A DNA stretch of 64,000 nt from CAVTSA01 sp963790575. GTDB taxonomy: Bacteria > Chloroflexota > Dormibacteria > Dormibacterales > Dormibacteraceae. Location: NCBI GenBank assembly GCA_963790575.1, contig CAWBPD010000021.1, positions 1 to 64,000 of the forward strand, written 5' to 3'. A program made the position numbers and the translations under genes. This document shows, one piece after another, positions 19,250-29,598 of the stretch. Each line of letters opens with the position of its first letter. Positions within the stretch are counted from its first letter, which is position 1. A model generated the notes under the pieces. The model had not been told where the DNA came from, did no database searches, and saw nothing but the letters and a program-made list of their open reading frames with translations.

Positions 19250-21148
19250 ATGCGCCGGTTGAACCACCCCGTCTACCGGAACAGGCTGGGACAGATACTG
19301 GCTGACGCGGCCCTCGTCGCGCTGGCCTACTTCCTCGCTTTCCAGCTGCGGTTCCTCGACGACCCGCACGGTTGGCCGCACCGCTACGAGGTCCTCTTCG
19401 CCCAATCGGTCGGTTTCGTGATCGCGGGGAAGCTGATCGTCTTCGCGATCTGCGGGCTCTACCAGAAGTGGTGGCGCTACGTGAGCGGCCGCGACTTCGT
19501 CTTCATCGGCCGCGCGGTGGCGATCTCGAGCGCCCTGCTGGTGATCGCCTTCGCCGTGATCCAGCCGTTCGGGCCGCGCCTGCCGCGCTCGGTCGAGGTG
19601 ATCGACTTCCTCTTCACCCTGATCCTGATCGCCGGCGCCCGCCTCCTGGTGAGGCTGATCGTCGAGCGCCCCTCGAAGGGGGACCGGGTCCCCAAGCACG
19701 AGGTGCTGGTCGTCGGGGCCGGCAAAGGCGGCCAGATGGTGGTCCGCGAGCTGCGCCTCAACCCGGCGCTCGGCGGCACCGCGATCGGCTTCGTCGACGA
19801 CGACCCGCGCAAGCGCGGGATGCGGATGAACGGCGGCGTCAAGGTGCTCGGCTCGACCGACGAGATCGCCCCGATCCTCGACGAGACCGACCCCGACGAA
19901 GTGATCATCGCGATCCCCTCGGCGCCGGGCACGCTGCGCGCCAAGGTCGTCGCCGCCTGCCGCGAGCGGCGCATCCGCGTGCGCACCCTGCCGACCGTCT
20001 TCGAGCTCCTGCGCGGCGGCGTGCAGCTCTCCAAACAGCTGCGCGACGTGCAGGTCGAGGACGTGCTCGGCCGCGAGCCGATCGTGATCGAAATCGACCG
20101 CGTCGGCGCCTACCTGCACGACAAGATCGTGCTCGTCACCGGGCGCGGGCGGCTCGATCGGCTCCGAGCTCTGCCGGCAGATCGCCCGGGTCGGCCCGAC
20201 GCTGCTGGTGCTGCTCGACCACGCCGAGGACAACCTCTTCGAGATCGAGCGCGAGATGCTCGACGAGCGCCACTTCTCCAACGCCGAGTCGGTGCTCGCC
20301 GACTGCCGCGAGCCGCACCGGATGCTGGAGACGATCGCAGCGCTTCCAGCCCGACGTCGTCTTCCACGCCGCCGCCTACAAGCACGTGCCGCTGATGGAG
20401 GCGCAACCCGCTCGAGGCGGTCCGCAACAACGCGCTCGGCACCCGCATCGCCGCCGAAGCCGCCGCCGCGGCACGGCCGAGCGCTTCGTCCTGATCTCGA
20501 CCGACAAGGCGGTCAACCCGACGAACGTGATGGGCGCCACCAAGCGCGATGGCCGAGATGGATCGTCGAGGCGCTGCCGCACGACCAGCCGGGGACGCGC
20601 TTCGTCTCGGTGCGCTTCGGCAACGTGCTCGGCCTCCGTCGGGCAGCGTGGTGCCGAACTTCCGCGGCCAGATCGCAGCGCGGCGGCCCGGTCACGGTCA
20701 CCCATCCGGAGATGACGCGCTACTTCATGACGATCCCCGAGGCGGTGCAGCTGGTGATGCAGGCCGGCGCGCATCGGCGCACGGCGGCGAGGTGTTCGTG
20801 CTCGACATGGGCGAGCCGGTGAAGATCGTCGACCTGGCGCGCGACATGATCCGCCTGGCGGGCTACGAGCCCGAACGCGACATCGCGATCGAGTTCACCC
20901 AGCCGCGGCCCGGGGAGAAGCTGTACGAGGTGCTCTTCTCCGAGAACGAGGTCGCCCAGCCGACGGCGGCGAAGCGGATCAACCGGGCGGTCCGCACGAC
21001 TGCCCTGGCGCCCGACTGGGTGGAGTCGACGCTTGCCTCGCTGGAAGCGCTGATTCTGGCCGGGGATGAGGCTAACTTGGCGGAGCGGGTCGTCGACCTG
21101 ATCGCCTCACCGGCCAGAAACGCGACCAAAGTCGTGCTGGACGAGTAG
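19250..21148 (+). CDS. nucleotide-sugar 4,6-dehydratase, FlaA1/CapD/PglF type (frameshifted)
   Basis: Membrane-bound SDR dehydrating UDP-GlcNAc or a similar sugar, supplying deoxysugars for surface glycans. Four N-terminal TM helices (residues 1-145) precede a CoA-binding-like Rossmann domain with the VVGAGKGGQMVV loop and then the catalytic SDR domain. In the latter the glycine motif (VTGAGGSIGSE after correction), AAAYKHVPLMEA and STDKAVNPTNVMGATKR are recognisable. About ten single-base insertions fall between 20148 and 20790, while the first 900 and last 350 bases are clean. The reconstructed length of about 630 residues is normal. It begins the polysaccharide locus. Confidence 0.88.
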
Positions 21149-21160
21149 CCTTCCGCAACT

Positions 21161-21952
21161 TTGCTCCACACCGTTGAAAGAATCGGCTCCTTCGCGGGGC
21201 TCGCGTCATTCCTAGGGCTGGCTGTCTTCGCGCTGCTCTTTTTCGCCCACGGCCGCGACATCCGCCGGCTGCGCGATTGGGCCGGTTCGGCGCCCGAGCG
21301 TGAACAGGAACGGATGGAAGCGACGCAGAACATCGCCGCCCAGCGGGCGGAGGAGCTGCGCGAACTGGAGGAGTCGAAAACCGCCGAGCACGACGCGATC
21401 GAGCAGCGCGAGGTCCGCCGCCAGCGCCGCGAGGAAGGGCTGCCGGAACTCACGCGCGGGGAGCGCTTCCGCGAGCGCTTCTCCGGCTTCGGCGAATCGC
21501 TGTCGCGCCCGGCGCTGCTCGGGGTGCTGTTCGTCGTCTTCGTGCTCATCGTCGGCGGGGTCGCCTACGCCGTCCTCAACGACGGCAGCGACAGCAGCAG
21601 CGGCGCCAAGCCGGCCGGCAAGGGCAAGAAGGCCACGAGCGCCGCCAAGATCAAGCCGAGCGAAATCGAAGTCGCGGTGCTGAACGGCACCTCGGTCACC
21701 GGCCTGGCGGCGAGCTGGGGCGACAAGATCGAAAACAAGGGCTTCGAACTGGGCGCGGTCACCAACACGAACTCCACCTTCGCCGAATCGGTGGTGATGT
21801 TCGAACCCGGCGCCAAGCCGGAAGCCAAAGAGGTGGCCGAACGGCTGAACATCAAGAAAGTGCAACCGATCGTGCCTGAAGTCGCGGAAGTCTCGAACCA
21901 GGCCAAAGTCTCGGTGGTCGTCGGCGAGGACAATGCCGCGGCGGAAGGTTGA
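21161..21952 (+). CDS. LytR C-terminal-domain protein with two TM segments
   Basis: It starts at TTG 21161. An N-terminal helix (FAGLASFLGLAVFALLFFA) and a charged coiled-coil-like region (residues about 40-110, rich in Glu, Arg and Gln) lead to a second TM (LLGVLFVVFVLIVGGVAYAVL) and a Gly/Lys linker. The C-terminal 90 residues start with IEVAVLNGTSVTGLAASW, the LytR_C signature, and end in VSVVVGEDN. These domains accompany LCP ligases that attach glycans to peptidoglycan, but no LCP catalytic domain is present here. Its place in a polysaccharide operon suggests an accessory role in export or attachment. It overlaps the next gene by 20 bases. Confidence 0.75.
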   Translation: MLHTVERIGSFAGLASFLGLAVFALLFFAHGRDIRRLRDWAGSAPEREQERMEATQNIAAQRAEELRELEESKTAEHDAIEQREVRRQRREEGLPELTRGERFRERFSGFGESLSRPALLGVLFVVFVLIVGGVAYAVLNDGSDSSSGAKPAGKGKKATSAAKIKPSEIEVAVLNGTSVTGLAASWGDKIENKGFELGAVTNTNSTFAESVVMFEPGAKPEAKEVAERLNIKKVQPIVPEVAEVSNQAKVSVVVGEDNAAAEG

Positions 21953-22439
21953 CCTAGCCGCCGTCGTCTTCGCGCTGCTTGTCGTCGCCACGCTCGCCGC
22001 CTTCGCCTACGCCCAACGCGTCAAGCGCGACCCGCTGCTGGTCGACCGGGTCGGGATCGGGAAGAAGAAATCGAACGCCTTCACCCCGCCGTGTGACGAA
22101 ATCAAGCTGAAGTTCCGCACCACGACCTCCAACGACGGGATGGTCGAGGTGATCCGGCCGGGCGGCGAAATCGTCGCCAAGCTCGCCCGCCACACCTTCC
22201 TCAAGCGCTACAGCTTCCACACCTTCCACTGGGACGGGACGAACGAAGCCGGCGTGATCCAGCCGCCCGGGCGGTACAAGCTGCGGGTGATCCTCGAAGA
22301 CGAAGGACGCAGCCTCACCGCGCCCGGGACGATCCGCCTGCACAAGGTGCCGCAGGGCGTCCTCTGCGGCACGGCGACGAGCAGCGTTGGTAGGGGCTAC
22401 GGCACCAAGAAGACCGGCCAGGGCAAGGGCAGCGGTTGA
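21933..22439 (+). CDS. membrane-anchored FlgD-Ig-like domain protein
   Basis: One N-terminal TM helix (LAAVVFALLVVATLAAFAYA) anchors a domain of about 130 residues. It includes KLKFRTTTSNDGMVEVIRPG, FHWDGTNEAGVIQPPGRYKL and LRVILEDEGRS, the FlgD Ig-like pattern with the WDG.d..G..v.pG.Y core. Such domains occur on secreted or surface proteins and are not evidence of a flagellum; no flagellar genes are nearby. The tail is Gly/Lys-rich. It overlaps the previous gene by 20 bases and the next by four (TTGA), so it belongs to the glycan operon. Exact role unknown. Confidence 0.7.
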   Translation: MPRRKVDLAAVVFALLVVATLAAFAYAQRVKRDPLLVDRVGIGKKKSNAFTPPCDEIKLKFRTTTSNDGMVEVIRPGGEIVAKLARHTFLKRYSFHTFHWDGTNEAGVIQPPGRYKLRVILEDEGRSLTAPGTIRLHKVPQGVLCGTATSSVGRGYGTKKTGQGKGSG

Positions 22440-23962
22440 GCGCCTTCCTCTCCGGCGCGGGCGTGGTGATCGCCGCCGCCTGCGCCGCCGCCTCGATCCT
22501 CCTGCCCGCGGGCCGGGTGCGCTCGGCCGCGATGCTGACCGCGCTCGTCCTCTTCCCGCTGCTGATCCTCGGCGACCAGTGGCACAACCAGCAGATCGTC
22601 GACCTGCGCCACCACCAGGCGAAAGCCGCGGCGGCGATCGTCGTCGGTGCCGTCCTCGTCTTCGCCCTCGCCTGGGTGTTCCGCCGCCGGCCGGCGCTGA
22701 TGCCGCTGGCGATCATCGGCACGCTGCCGTTCCGCATCCCGCTGGAATCGGGCGGCGAAACCGCCAACCTGCTGGTGCCGCTCTACGTCGTCATCGCCGC
22801 GGGGGTGCTGGCGGCGATCTTCCTGCCGCCGCCGGCGGAGGTGCGCCGGCCCCGCTGGGTGGCGAAAACGCTGGCGATCTTCGTCGTCCTCTACGCGCTG
22901 CAGGCGCTCTACTCGGAGGACTTCTCCAAAGGCCTGCAGGAAGTCTGCTTCTTCCTCGTCCCCTTCACCCTCGCCTACATCCTCCTGCGCGAGCTGCCCT
23001 GGGACCGCCGCCTGCTCGTCTCCGCCCTCGTCCTGGTCACGGTCGAGGCGGTCGCCTTCGTGCTGATCGGCAGCGTCGAGTACGCCAGCCGCAGCCTCTT
23101 CTGGAACGAGGCGGTGATCCGCTCGAACGAATTCCACACCTACTTCCGGGTCAACTCGATGTTCTGGGATCCGAACATCTACGGCCGCTACCTGTCGCTG
23201 GTGCTGGTCGTGATCACCGCGGCGATGCTGTGGGTCCGCGAGCGGCGCGCCTTCTGGCTCCTCTGCGGGGCGATCCTCGTGCTCTGGATCGGCCTCGCCC
23301 AGACCTTCAGCCAGTCGAGCTTCCTCGCCGTGCTCGCCGGCCTGGCGGTGCTGGCGGCGCTGCGCTGGTCGTGGCGCTGGACGCTCGGCGTGGTCGGGGT
23401 CGTCGCCGTGGGGGCGGCGCTGGTGGTGATCCTGATCGGCGGCAAGGGCTTCGACTTCGGCCGCCTCAACCTCGACACCGGCGGCCGCGCCAACCTCGTC
23501 TCCGGCGGCGCCGAACTCTTCTCCGAACGCCCGCTCTGGGGCTACGGCTCGGGCTCCTTCCAGCAGTCCTACATCAACCACCTGGAAACCGAAAAGAAGG
23601 CCCCGGTGACGATCTCCCACACCGAGCCGGTCACCGTCGGCGCCGAGCAGGGGCTGATCGGGCTGGCGTCCTACATCGCCCTCGTCGTCGTCTCGCTGTG
23701 GACGATGGGAGCCGGGCTCTGGGCGCGCGGGCCGGACGGTGAGCGCGGCCCGCCCTACGCCTTCATCGCTCGCGCCGCGGTGCTCGCCGCCTTCGTCGCG
23801 CTGCTCGTCCACACGATGGCCTACGCCGGCTTCTTCCAGGACCCGATCACCTGGGTGCTGATGGCCGTGGGCGCTTCGCTGGCCGCCACCCGCAGCGGCG
23901 CCCCCCGTCGGCAGGCGCCCGCCGCCGGGTCGCCGGCGCCCGCAGTTCCCGATCCGGCTTGA
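22436..23962 (+). CDS. O-antigen ligase/polymerase family membrane protein (Wzy_C)
   Basis: About twelve hydrophobic helices over 508 residues, with a long periplasmic loop near residues 330-395 (RANLVSGGAELFSERPLWGYG, then EKKAPVTISHTEP). This loop has the conserved R..lw..al..f...P..G.G and H..y/p pattern of Wzy/WaaL proteins. It joins repeat units or transfers a lipid-linked glycan on the outer face of the membrane. The TTG start overlaps the stop of the FlgD-Ig-like gene. The frame is clean. The choice between polymerase and ligase cannot be made from the sequence alone. Confidence 0.85.
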   Translation: MSAFLSGAGVVIAAACAAASILLPAGRVRSAAMLTALVLFPLLILGDQWHNQQIVDLRHHQAKAAAAIVVGAVLVFALAWVFRRRPALMPLAIIGTLPFRIPLESGGETANLLVPLYVVIAAGVLAAIFLPPPAEVRRPRWVAKTLAIFVVLYALQALYSEDFSKGLQEVCFFLVPFTLAYILLRELPWDRRLLVSALVLVTVEAVAFVLIGSVEYASRSLFWNEAVIRSNEFHTYFRVNSMFWDPNIYGRYLSLVLVVITAAMLWVRERRAFWLLCGAILVLWIGLAQTFSQSSFLAVLAGLAVLAALRWSWRWTLGVVGVVAVGAALVVILIGGKGFDFGRLNLDTGGRANLVSGGAELFSERPLWGYGSGSFQQSYINHLETEKKAPVTISHTEPVTVGAEQGLIGLASYIALVVVSLWTMGAGLWARGPDGERGPPYAFIARAAVLAAFVALLVHTMAYAGFFQDPITWVLMAVGASLAATRSGAPRRQAPAAGSPAPAVPDPA

Positions 23963-23991
23963 CCTTCCCACGCCCGTTCTAGGGTGGTCGC

Positions 23992-25551
23992 GTGTCCGGA
24001 TACCTAAGGCGACTCGCCACCACCGGCGCCGCCTACACCGCGGCGAGCATCATCTCGAAGCTGATCGCGGTCGCGCTGCTGCCGCTCTACACGCGCCACC
24101 TCAGCCTCGACGACTACGGCGCCGCCGAGGTCCTCTTCGCCGCCGTCGTCTCGGCCAGCATCGTCGTCCGGCTCGGGCTGATCGAGGCGGTGCTGCGCTT
24201 CTACTACCGCGAGGACGAGGACCCGGCGGCGATCGTCGCCGCCACCTTCTCCGGCCTCTTCTGGATCGCGACGATCGCCGCGCTGATCGCCCTGCCTTTC
24301 GCCGGGCCGCTCTCGGAAGCGCTGCTCAACCCGAAGCCCGACGAACTGCACACGGCGACCGAACTGACCCGGATCGCGATCGGCGGCCTCTGGGTCGCGA
24401 CGCTGTTCGAATACCTGCTGGCGCTGTTCCGCCTCGACGAGCGCGCCCGCGCCTACTTCGTCACCACGATCGCCAACGTGCTGGCGACGATCGCGCTGAC
24501 TATCGTCCTCGTCGTCGGGGTGGGGGACGGGGCGCGCGGCCTGCTGCTCGGCTCCTACCTGGTCGGCGCCGTCTTCGTCCTGGCGATGATCTTCATGCAG
24601 CGCCGCCGCCTCACCCTGCGGGTCGACCGCCCGCTGCTGCGCCGCCTGCTGCGCTTCGGCCTGCCGACGATGCCCGCCGAGGTCAGCCTCTACCTGCTCA
24701 ACTTCGCCGACCGGCTGATCATCGTCCAGGTGAAGGGCCTCGGCGAGGCCGGCCTCTACTCGCTGGCGGTGAAGTTCGCGCAGGCGGTCAACGTCCTGGT
24801 CCGCGGCTTCCAGCTCGCCTGGCCGCCGCTCGCCTACTCGATCCGCGACGACGACGAGGCGCGGCGCACCTACGCCACCGTGATCACCCTCTTCCTCGCC
24901 GGCTGCACCTGGCTGGTGGTCGGGCTCTGGCTGCTGGCCGAGTACCTGCTGCGCTTCTTCGCCGCGCCGAAGTTCTTCGACGCCTACGAAGTGGTCGGGC
25001 TGATCGCCGCCGCGGTCACCCTCTACGCGCTCTACATGGTGATGGTGGTGATCCTCGGCCGCACCGGGCGCACCGAGTACAACCTGCCCGCGGCGCTCGC
25101 GGCGCTCCTCTCCAACATCGCCCTCAACCTGATCCTGGTGCCGGCGCTGGGGATCGTCGGCGCCGGCCTGGCGCTGGTCGCCTCCTACCTGGTCGTGATC
25201 GTGCTGATGTACGGGTTCACCCAGCGCCTCTTCCCGGTGCCCTACGAATGGGGACGGCTGGCACGGGTCCTCTTCGCCGCCGCGGCGCTGGTCGGGCTGG
25301 GGGAGCTGGTGCTGCCCGCCTCCGGCTTCGGCGGCCTGGTCGGCAGGCTGGCGCTGGCGCTGCTCTATCCCGTCGTGCTGCTCGTGAGCGGCTTCTTCAC
25401 CGCCGAAGAGCGCGGCTGGCTCGCCCGCCTGCGCCACCCGGGCGAGCTGGCCGCGAGCTTCACCGCTCTGCGCGCCCGTCCGGCGGCCGTCGACGGCGAT
25501 CCGGGGGAGCTCTACGAAGCCGAGCGGATGGACGAGGACTCGCGCTTCTAG
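23992..25551 (+). CDS. polysaccharide flippase, MATE/MVF superfamily (Wzx-like)
   Basis: A GTG start and 12-14 TM helices over 519 residues. The N-terminus AYTAASIISKLIAVALLPLY followed by TRHLSLDDYG is the standard opening of Wzx-type flippases. It probably moves undecaprenyl-linked repeat units outward for the adjacent Wzy-like protein. The cytoplasmic tail is acidic. The frame is intact and codon use matches the neighbours. It is the last gene of this arm of the locus; about 180 bases without a clear gene follow. Confidence 0.88.
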   Translation: MSGYLRRLATTGAAYTAASIISKLIAVALLPLYTRHLSLDDYGAAEVLFAAVVSASIVVRLGLIEAVLRFYYREDEDPAAIVAATFSGLFWIATIAALIALPFAGPLSEALLNPKPDELHTATELTRIAIGGLWVATLFEYLLALFRLDERARAYFVTTIANVLATIALTIVLVVGVGDGARGLLLGSYLVGAVFVLAMIFMQRRRLTLRVDRPLLRRLLRFGLPTMPAEVSLYLLNFADRLIIVQVKGLGEAGLYSLAVKFAQAVNVLVRGFQLAWPPLAYSIRDDDEARRTYATVITLFLAGCTWLVVGLWLLAEYLLRFFAAPKFFDAYEVVGLIAAAVTLYALYMVMVVILGRTGRTEYNLPAALAALLSNIALNLILVPALGIVGAGLALVASYLVVIVLMYGFTQRLFPVPYEWGRLARVLFAAAALVGLGELVLPASGFGGLVGRLALALLYPVVLLVSGFFTAEERGWLARLRHPGELAASFTALRARPAAVDGDPGELYEAERMDEDSRF

Positions 25552-25729
25552 CGCCGCCGACCTCCGGGCCACTCTCAGGGGGTCTTCATAAACCGCTCGG
25601 CTCGGTTGTACTTCTCATACCGAGACCCGACATATGTACCGGTCGATGCGATTCCCGACCAGTCGCTTCCGATACACCTGTACGGAGAGGCGAGTCGACG
25701 CCATGGTCCCCGACCGGAGGTAGAGCCGG

Positions 25730-28008
25730 GTGTTTCTGAGTCCCCCAAGGTTGTTGCAGGCGGCGGCGAGCGTGATCGCGCCCGCGGCCGCTTTCAGCAT
25801 CGATGACGAGATGCGGGTCGTCGCCGCCGAAGGAGCCGCCTTTGCCCGGCAGGGGCTCGTGGCCGAGGACTGGATCGGCCGCACGCTCGGCGAAGTCCTG
25901 CCGGCGGCGTCGCGCGAGGAGGTGCTGGACCGCTACCGGGCCGCCTTGGCGGGCGAGCGACAGTCCTTCGACTACTGGTCCGAGGACGGACGCCATGGCT
26001 ACTGGGTACAGATCGCGCCGCGCGCCGAGGAGGACGGAACCGGCGGGGTCGTCGCCGTGATGCAGGACATCACCGAGCGGCTGATCGCGATGGGCGAACT
26101 CGAGCGCAGCCAGAGCCGCCTGCAGGAGGCGGAGCGGCTGGCCGGGGTGGGCAGCTGGGAGCTTCACCCCGGCAGCGACCTGCTCACCTATTCGCCCGGG
26201 TTCGGCCGGCTGCTCGGCCTCACGCCGGGCCAGCCGCTGACCTTGGCCGAACTCCTCAAGATGGTCCTTCCCGACGATCGCGCCACGCTCACGGAGGCGG
26301 TCGAGGAGTGCAGGATCCAGGGCAGCGCGACGTGCGAGTACCGGCTGCGCAGCCGCGACGGCCAGGTGCGGACGATCCTCGCCCAGGGCGAGGCGGTCGC
26401 CACCGCGGGGGATCGGCCGCCGCTTCTACACGGGGCGATCCTCGACGTGACCGATGCGCGGAGCGCCGAAGAGGAGCGCCTGGCGGGGTTGTCGCTCTTC
26501 CGCGACGGGTTCGACCTGCCCCGATCGGCATGGTGCTGACCGACCCCGCCGACGGTCGTTATCTGAGGGTCAACGACGCGATGTGCAGGCTGCTCGGGCG
26601 CCCGCGGGAGGAACTGCTGACGCTCAGGTTCGCGGAGGTCACCTACCCGGACGACATCACGGCCGACGAATCCAGCGCGGCGGGCGATGGCGGAGGGGAC
26701 AGCTCCGGCCATCAGGCCGAAAAGCGTTTCCTCTGCGGCGACGGGTCGGCGGTCTGGGCGGCCATCCACATCACCCCGGTGCGTCGGGAGGACGGCACGA
26801 TCGAGGCCTTCTACACCCAGGTCGTCGACATCAGCGAGCGCAAGGCCCGCGAAGCGCGCATGCAGAGCGACATCGCCGACGCGACCTGGCTGGCCCGGAT
26901 CCGCGCCGCCCTCGACGAGGACCGGTTCGTCCTCTACCGGCAGCCGGTCGTCGAGTTGGCCGGCGGCCGCACGGTCCAGAACGAGCTGCTGCTGCGGATG
27001 GTCGGCGAGGACGGCACGGTCCACTCCCCCGGCGAGTTCCTCCCCGTGGCCGAGCGCTACGGACTGATCTCCGAGATCGACCGCTGGGTGATCCGCGAGG
27101 CGGTCCGCATCGCCGCCGCCGGCCAACCCACCGAGTTCAACATCTCCGCGAAGTCGATCGACGACGCCGACGTGTTGCGGGAGCTCGAAGAGGCGATCGC
27201 GGAGGTCGACCTCGACCCGTCCCAACTGGTCGTCGAGGTGACCGAGACCGCGGTGGTCGGCCACCTCGACGCCGCGCGTCGGTTCGCCGAGCGCGTGGCG
27301 GAGCTCGGCTGCGGGCTCGCCCTGGACGACTTCGGCACCGGCCAGGCGAACCTCAGCTACCTCAAGCACCTGCCCGCCGACCACCTGAAGATCGACATCG
27401 AGTTCATCCGCGACCTCGTCCACAGCGAGACCGACCGCCGGTTGGTCGAGGGCATCGTCTCCTTCGCGCATGCCTTCGACCAGGTGACCGTGGCGGAGGG
27501 GGTCGAGGACGAGGACACGTTGATGGTCCTGCGCGAGTTGGGGGTCGATCGGGCCCAGGGCTACCTGTTCGGCCACCCGGTTCCGTGCCCGGAGACCGAG
27601 TGCCGGCCGGTCGCGGGCGAGGGCGCGGAGTGCGCGGACGCGCCCGCGCTCGTCAGGGCGGCCTTCGAGGCTTTCGCCCGCCGGGACCGGGACGCCTTCT
27701 TCGAGATCTGCGTGCCGGACGTGCTGGTGCGTCCGGGGGGGACGGCGTCCTTGGCCGGACGGCCCGCCGGCTACCGCGGCCAGGAGGGCGTCCGCGAATA
27801 CTTCGAGGACCTCGGATCGGTCTGGCGGACGCTGACGCTGCGGCCGCAGACCTTTCGTCCGGCGGAGGAGTCGATCCTCGTCTTCGGCGAGGTGGAGGGG
27901 GAGACGGCCGAGGGCCACCTGATCGTCGACGTGATCTGGGTCTGGCGCGTCCGCGACGACCTGATCGCCTCGGTCGAGGCGTTCCCGGTACCGCGCCGTT
28001 CGGGCTAG
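25730..28008 (+). CDS. PAS-PAS-EAL-SnoaL multidomain c-di-GMP phosphodiesterase
   Basis: GTG 25730 follows CGGAGG by nine bases. The order is two or three PAS domains (residues about 15-125, 125-250 and 265-375), an EAL domain (about 385-630) and a C-terminal NTF2/SnoaL-like domain (about 640-755). EAL residues are mostly conserved: ELLLRM at the signature, ISAKS, ETAVVG, LDDFGTGQANL, KIDIEFI and AEGVED, so hydrolysis is plausible although EAL reads ELL. One base is missing near 26523. The SnoaL domain after an EAL is uncommon and may bind a small ligand. No TM is seen, so it is cytosolic. Confidence 0.87.
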
Positions 28009-28067
28009 GGGAGGATCGGCGAGGCGTCGTCACCGCTCGGTGAGGGCCGCGACTCAGGGGTCGAGAG

Positions 28068-28092
28068 GTTTAAGGACCGGTGGTACGGTGAT
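28068..28092 (+). promoter_or_regulatory. sigma-B/F-like promoter match before the sigma factor gene
   Basis: GTTTAA (28068-28073) is followed by GGTGAT (28087-28092), giving GTTT-N15-GGTGAT. The consensus of SigB/SigF stress promoters is about GTTT-N15-GGGTAT. The first element is exact and the second has partial agreement. It lies 140 bases before the sigma-factor ATG and could allow autoregulation. Confidence 0.4.
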
Positions 28093-28232
28093 TCCCGTCT
28101 GGGAAAAGGGAACCCGGGTGGCCTGAGTGGTCCCGCAGACTCGCGGAAATGCCGCCCCCGGTCCGCCGACGGTCGAACCGGAAGAAGGGCGTTTTGCGCG
28201 AGGACGCGCGAACCAGAGACTCGCCTCTCCCC

Positions 28233-29002
28233 ATGGCCCGGAGCGCTTTTTCTCGCCCGGACCGAGGCCGGTGACCGCGCCGCCACCGAGGGGCTGGTCG
28301 CGGCCTTCATGCCCGCGATCGACCGGGTCGCGAGCCACTACCGGAGCTTCCGCACCTTGGAGCGCCAGGAGCTCCGGCAGGAGGGCGTCGTCGACCGCCT
28401 CCTGCGCGCCGCGCGTCGCTACGACCAGCGCTACGAATCGCCGTTCTGGGCCTACGCCTCGTGGTGGTCCGGGGGGCGATGCAGCAGCTTCGTCGCCGAG
28501 CTGACCAGTCCCGTCGTCCTCTCCGACGGAGCGGCCCGCAACCTCGTCCAGATGAAGCGGGCGCGCTCCGCCTTCTTCCAGGCGAACCGGCGTGAGTCCT
28601 CCGACCCCGAGCTCGCGAGGAGCGCGCAGATGCCGCTGGAGCAGGTCCAGCACCTGATCTCGGTCGAGCGCGCTCCGAGCAGCCTGCAGGCGCGACCTTC
28701 CGGCGACGGGGAGATCGCGGGAACCTTCGCCGGGCGAGTCGCCGATCCGGCCACGGAGGAGGACTACGAACGGATCGTCGACCACGCCGACGGCGAGAAC
28801 GTGCGGGATCTCGCCGCCTGCCTGGAGGAGCGCGAGCGGCGCATCGTCTTGCCCACTTCGGGATCGACTGCCGGCAGCGGACGCTGCGGGAGATCGGAAT
28901 GGAGCTCGAACTCAGCGTCGAGCGGATCGGCAACTGGAGGAGCGCTCGCTCGGGAAACTCCGCCAGACGGCCGGCATGGCACCGGACGTCCCGGGGAAGT
29001 AG
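28233..29002 (+). CDS. RNA polymerase sigma-70 family factor (frameshifted)
   Basis: Region 2 is seen in RAATEGLVAAFMPAIDRVAS, LERQELRQEGVV and LLRAARRYDQRY with FWAYASWW, the core-binding and -10 recognition segments. Region 3 is in the middle. Region 4 is readable across two frames: ERERRIVL, then LREIGMELELSVERIG, then LEERSLGKLRQTAG. Small size and no region 1.1 suggest a group 3 (SigB/SigF-like) factor. ATG 28233 is in another frame from region 2 unless the TTTTT at 28247-28251 has one T too many; otherwise ATG 28309 would cut region 2. Further breaks lie near 28850 and 28950. A STAS gene is convergent, 27 bases away. Confidence 0.82.
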
Positions 29003-29029
29003 GGCCGCTCGATCTCGGCCAGGTGCCAC

Positions 29030-29542
29030 TCAGACCTGCTCCGGCACGAACGCCTCCATCGCGCCGCTATCCGACGGGGCGAGGTCGGTGATCCCGGTCA
29101 TCCTCAGGATTCTCGCCGCCTGCCCGCCGGTCGGAGGGCGGACGACGAACTCCTGTCCGTGGCGCTCGAAGCGCTCCCCGATCCGCGATCAGGGCCAAGG
29201 CGTGGGCGTCAAGGAAGTCGCAACCCCGGAGATCGAGGGTGACGCAGGGCAGTCCGGCGCCGACGGTCTTCTCGAGCACTCTCTGGACCAACGGGCAGGC
29301 GGACGAGTCGAACTCGCCTCGCACCGCGATCTCCCGACACTCCGCCCAGCGGACGTACTCCTGCACGTCGATCCGGGGTTCGGTCGGGTGAGCATCGACC
29401 GCCGCGTGGAGAGCACGGACGGCCGGGCCGTCCGACAGCATCTCGAACCGCCCGCGACCGCGGCAAGGCAGCGCGGACAGTGCACCGGCGGCTGCGGTGA
29501 ATTGATCCGAAGCCGGCAGCTGGGGCATTCGTTTCGCGTCAT
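29030..29542 (-). CDS. zinc-ribbon STAS-domain protein (anti-sigma antagonist-like)
   Basis: It starts at ATG 29542 with MTRNECPSCRLRI, then VHCPRCLA: two CPxC pairs forming a zinc ribbon (residues 6-30). The STAS domain follows (residues about 75-165): REIAVRGEFDSSACPLVQRV, then LDLRGCDFLDAHALALIADR, with the Asp-Phe-Leu-Asp-Ala-His segment where SpoIIAA-type proteins carry the phosphorylatable Ser (DSxG). Here the site reads FLDAHAL, so phospho-control as in SpoIIAA is uncertain. One base is missing near 29455 and a break lies near 29180. It faces the sigma-factor gene and follows fdh on its own strand. A partner-switch role is inferred from context. Confidence 0.72.
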
Positions 29543-29598
29543 CCTGATCTTCCACTCGTCGGATGCGGATCTCCGGAGTTCGTCTTCTATCGTCCGGC

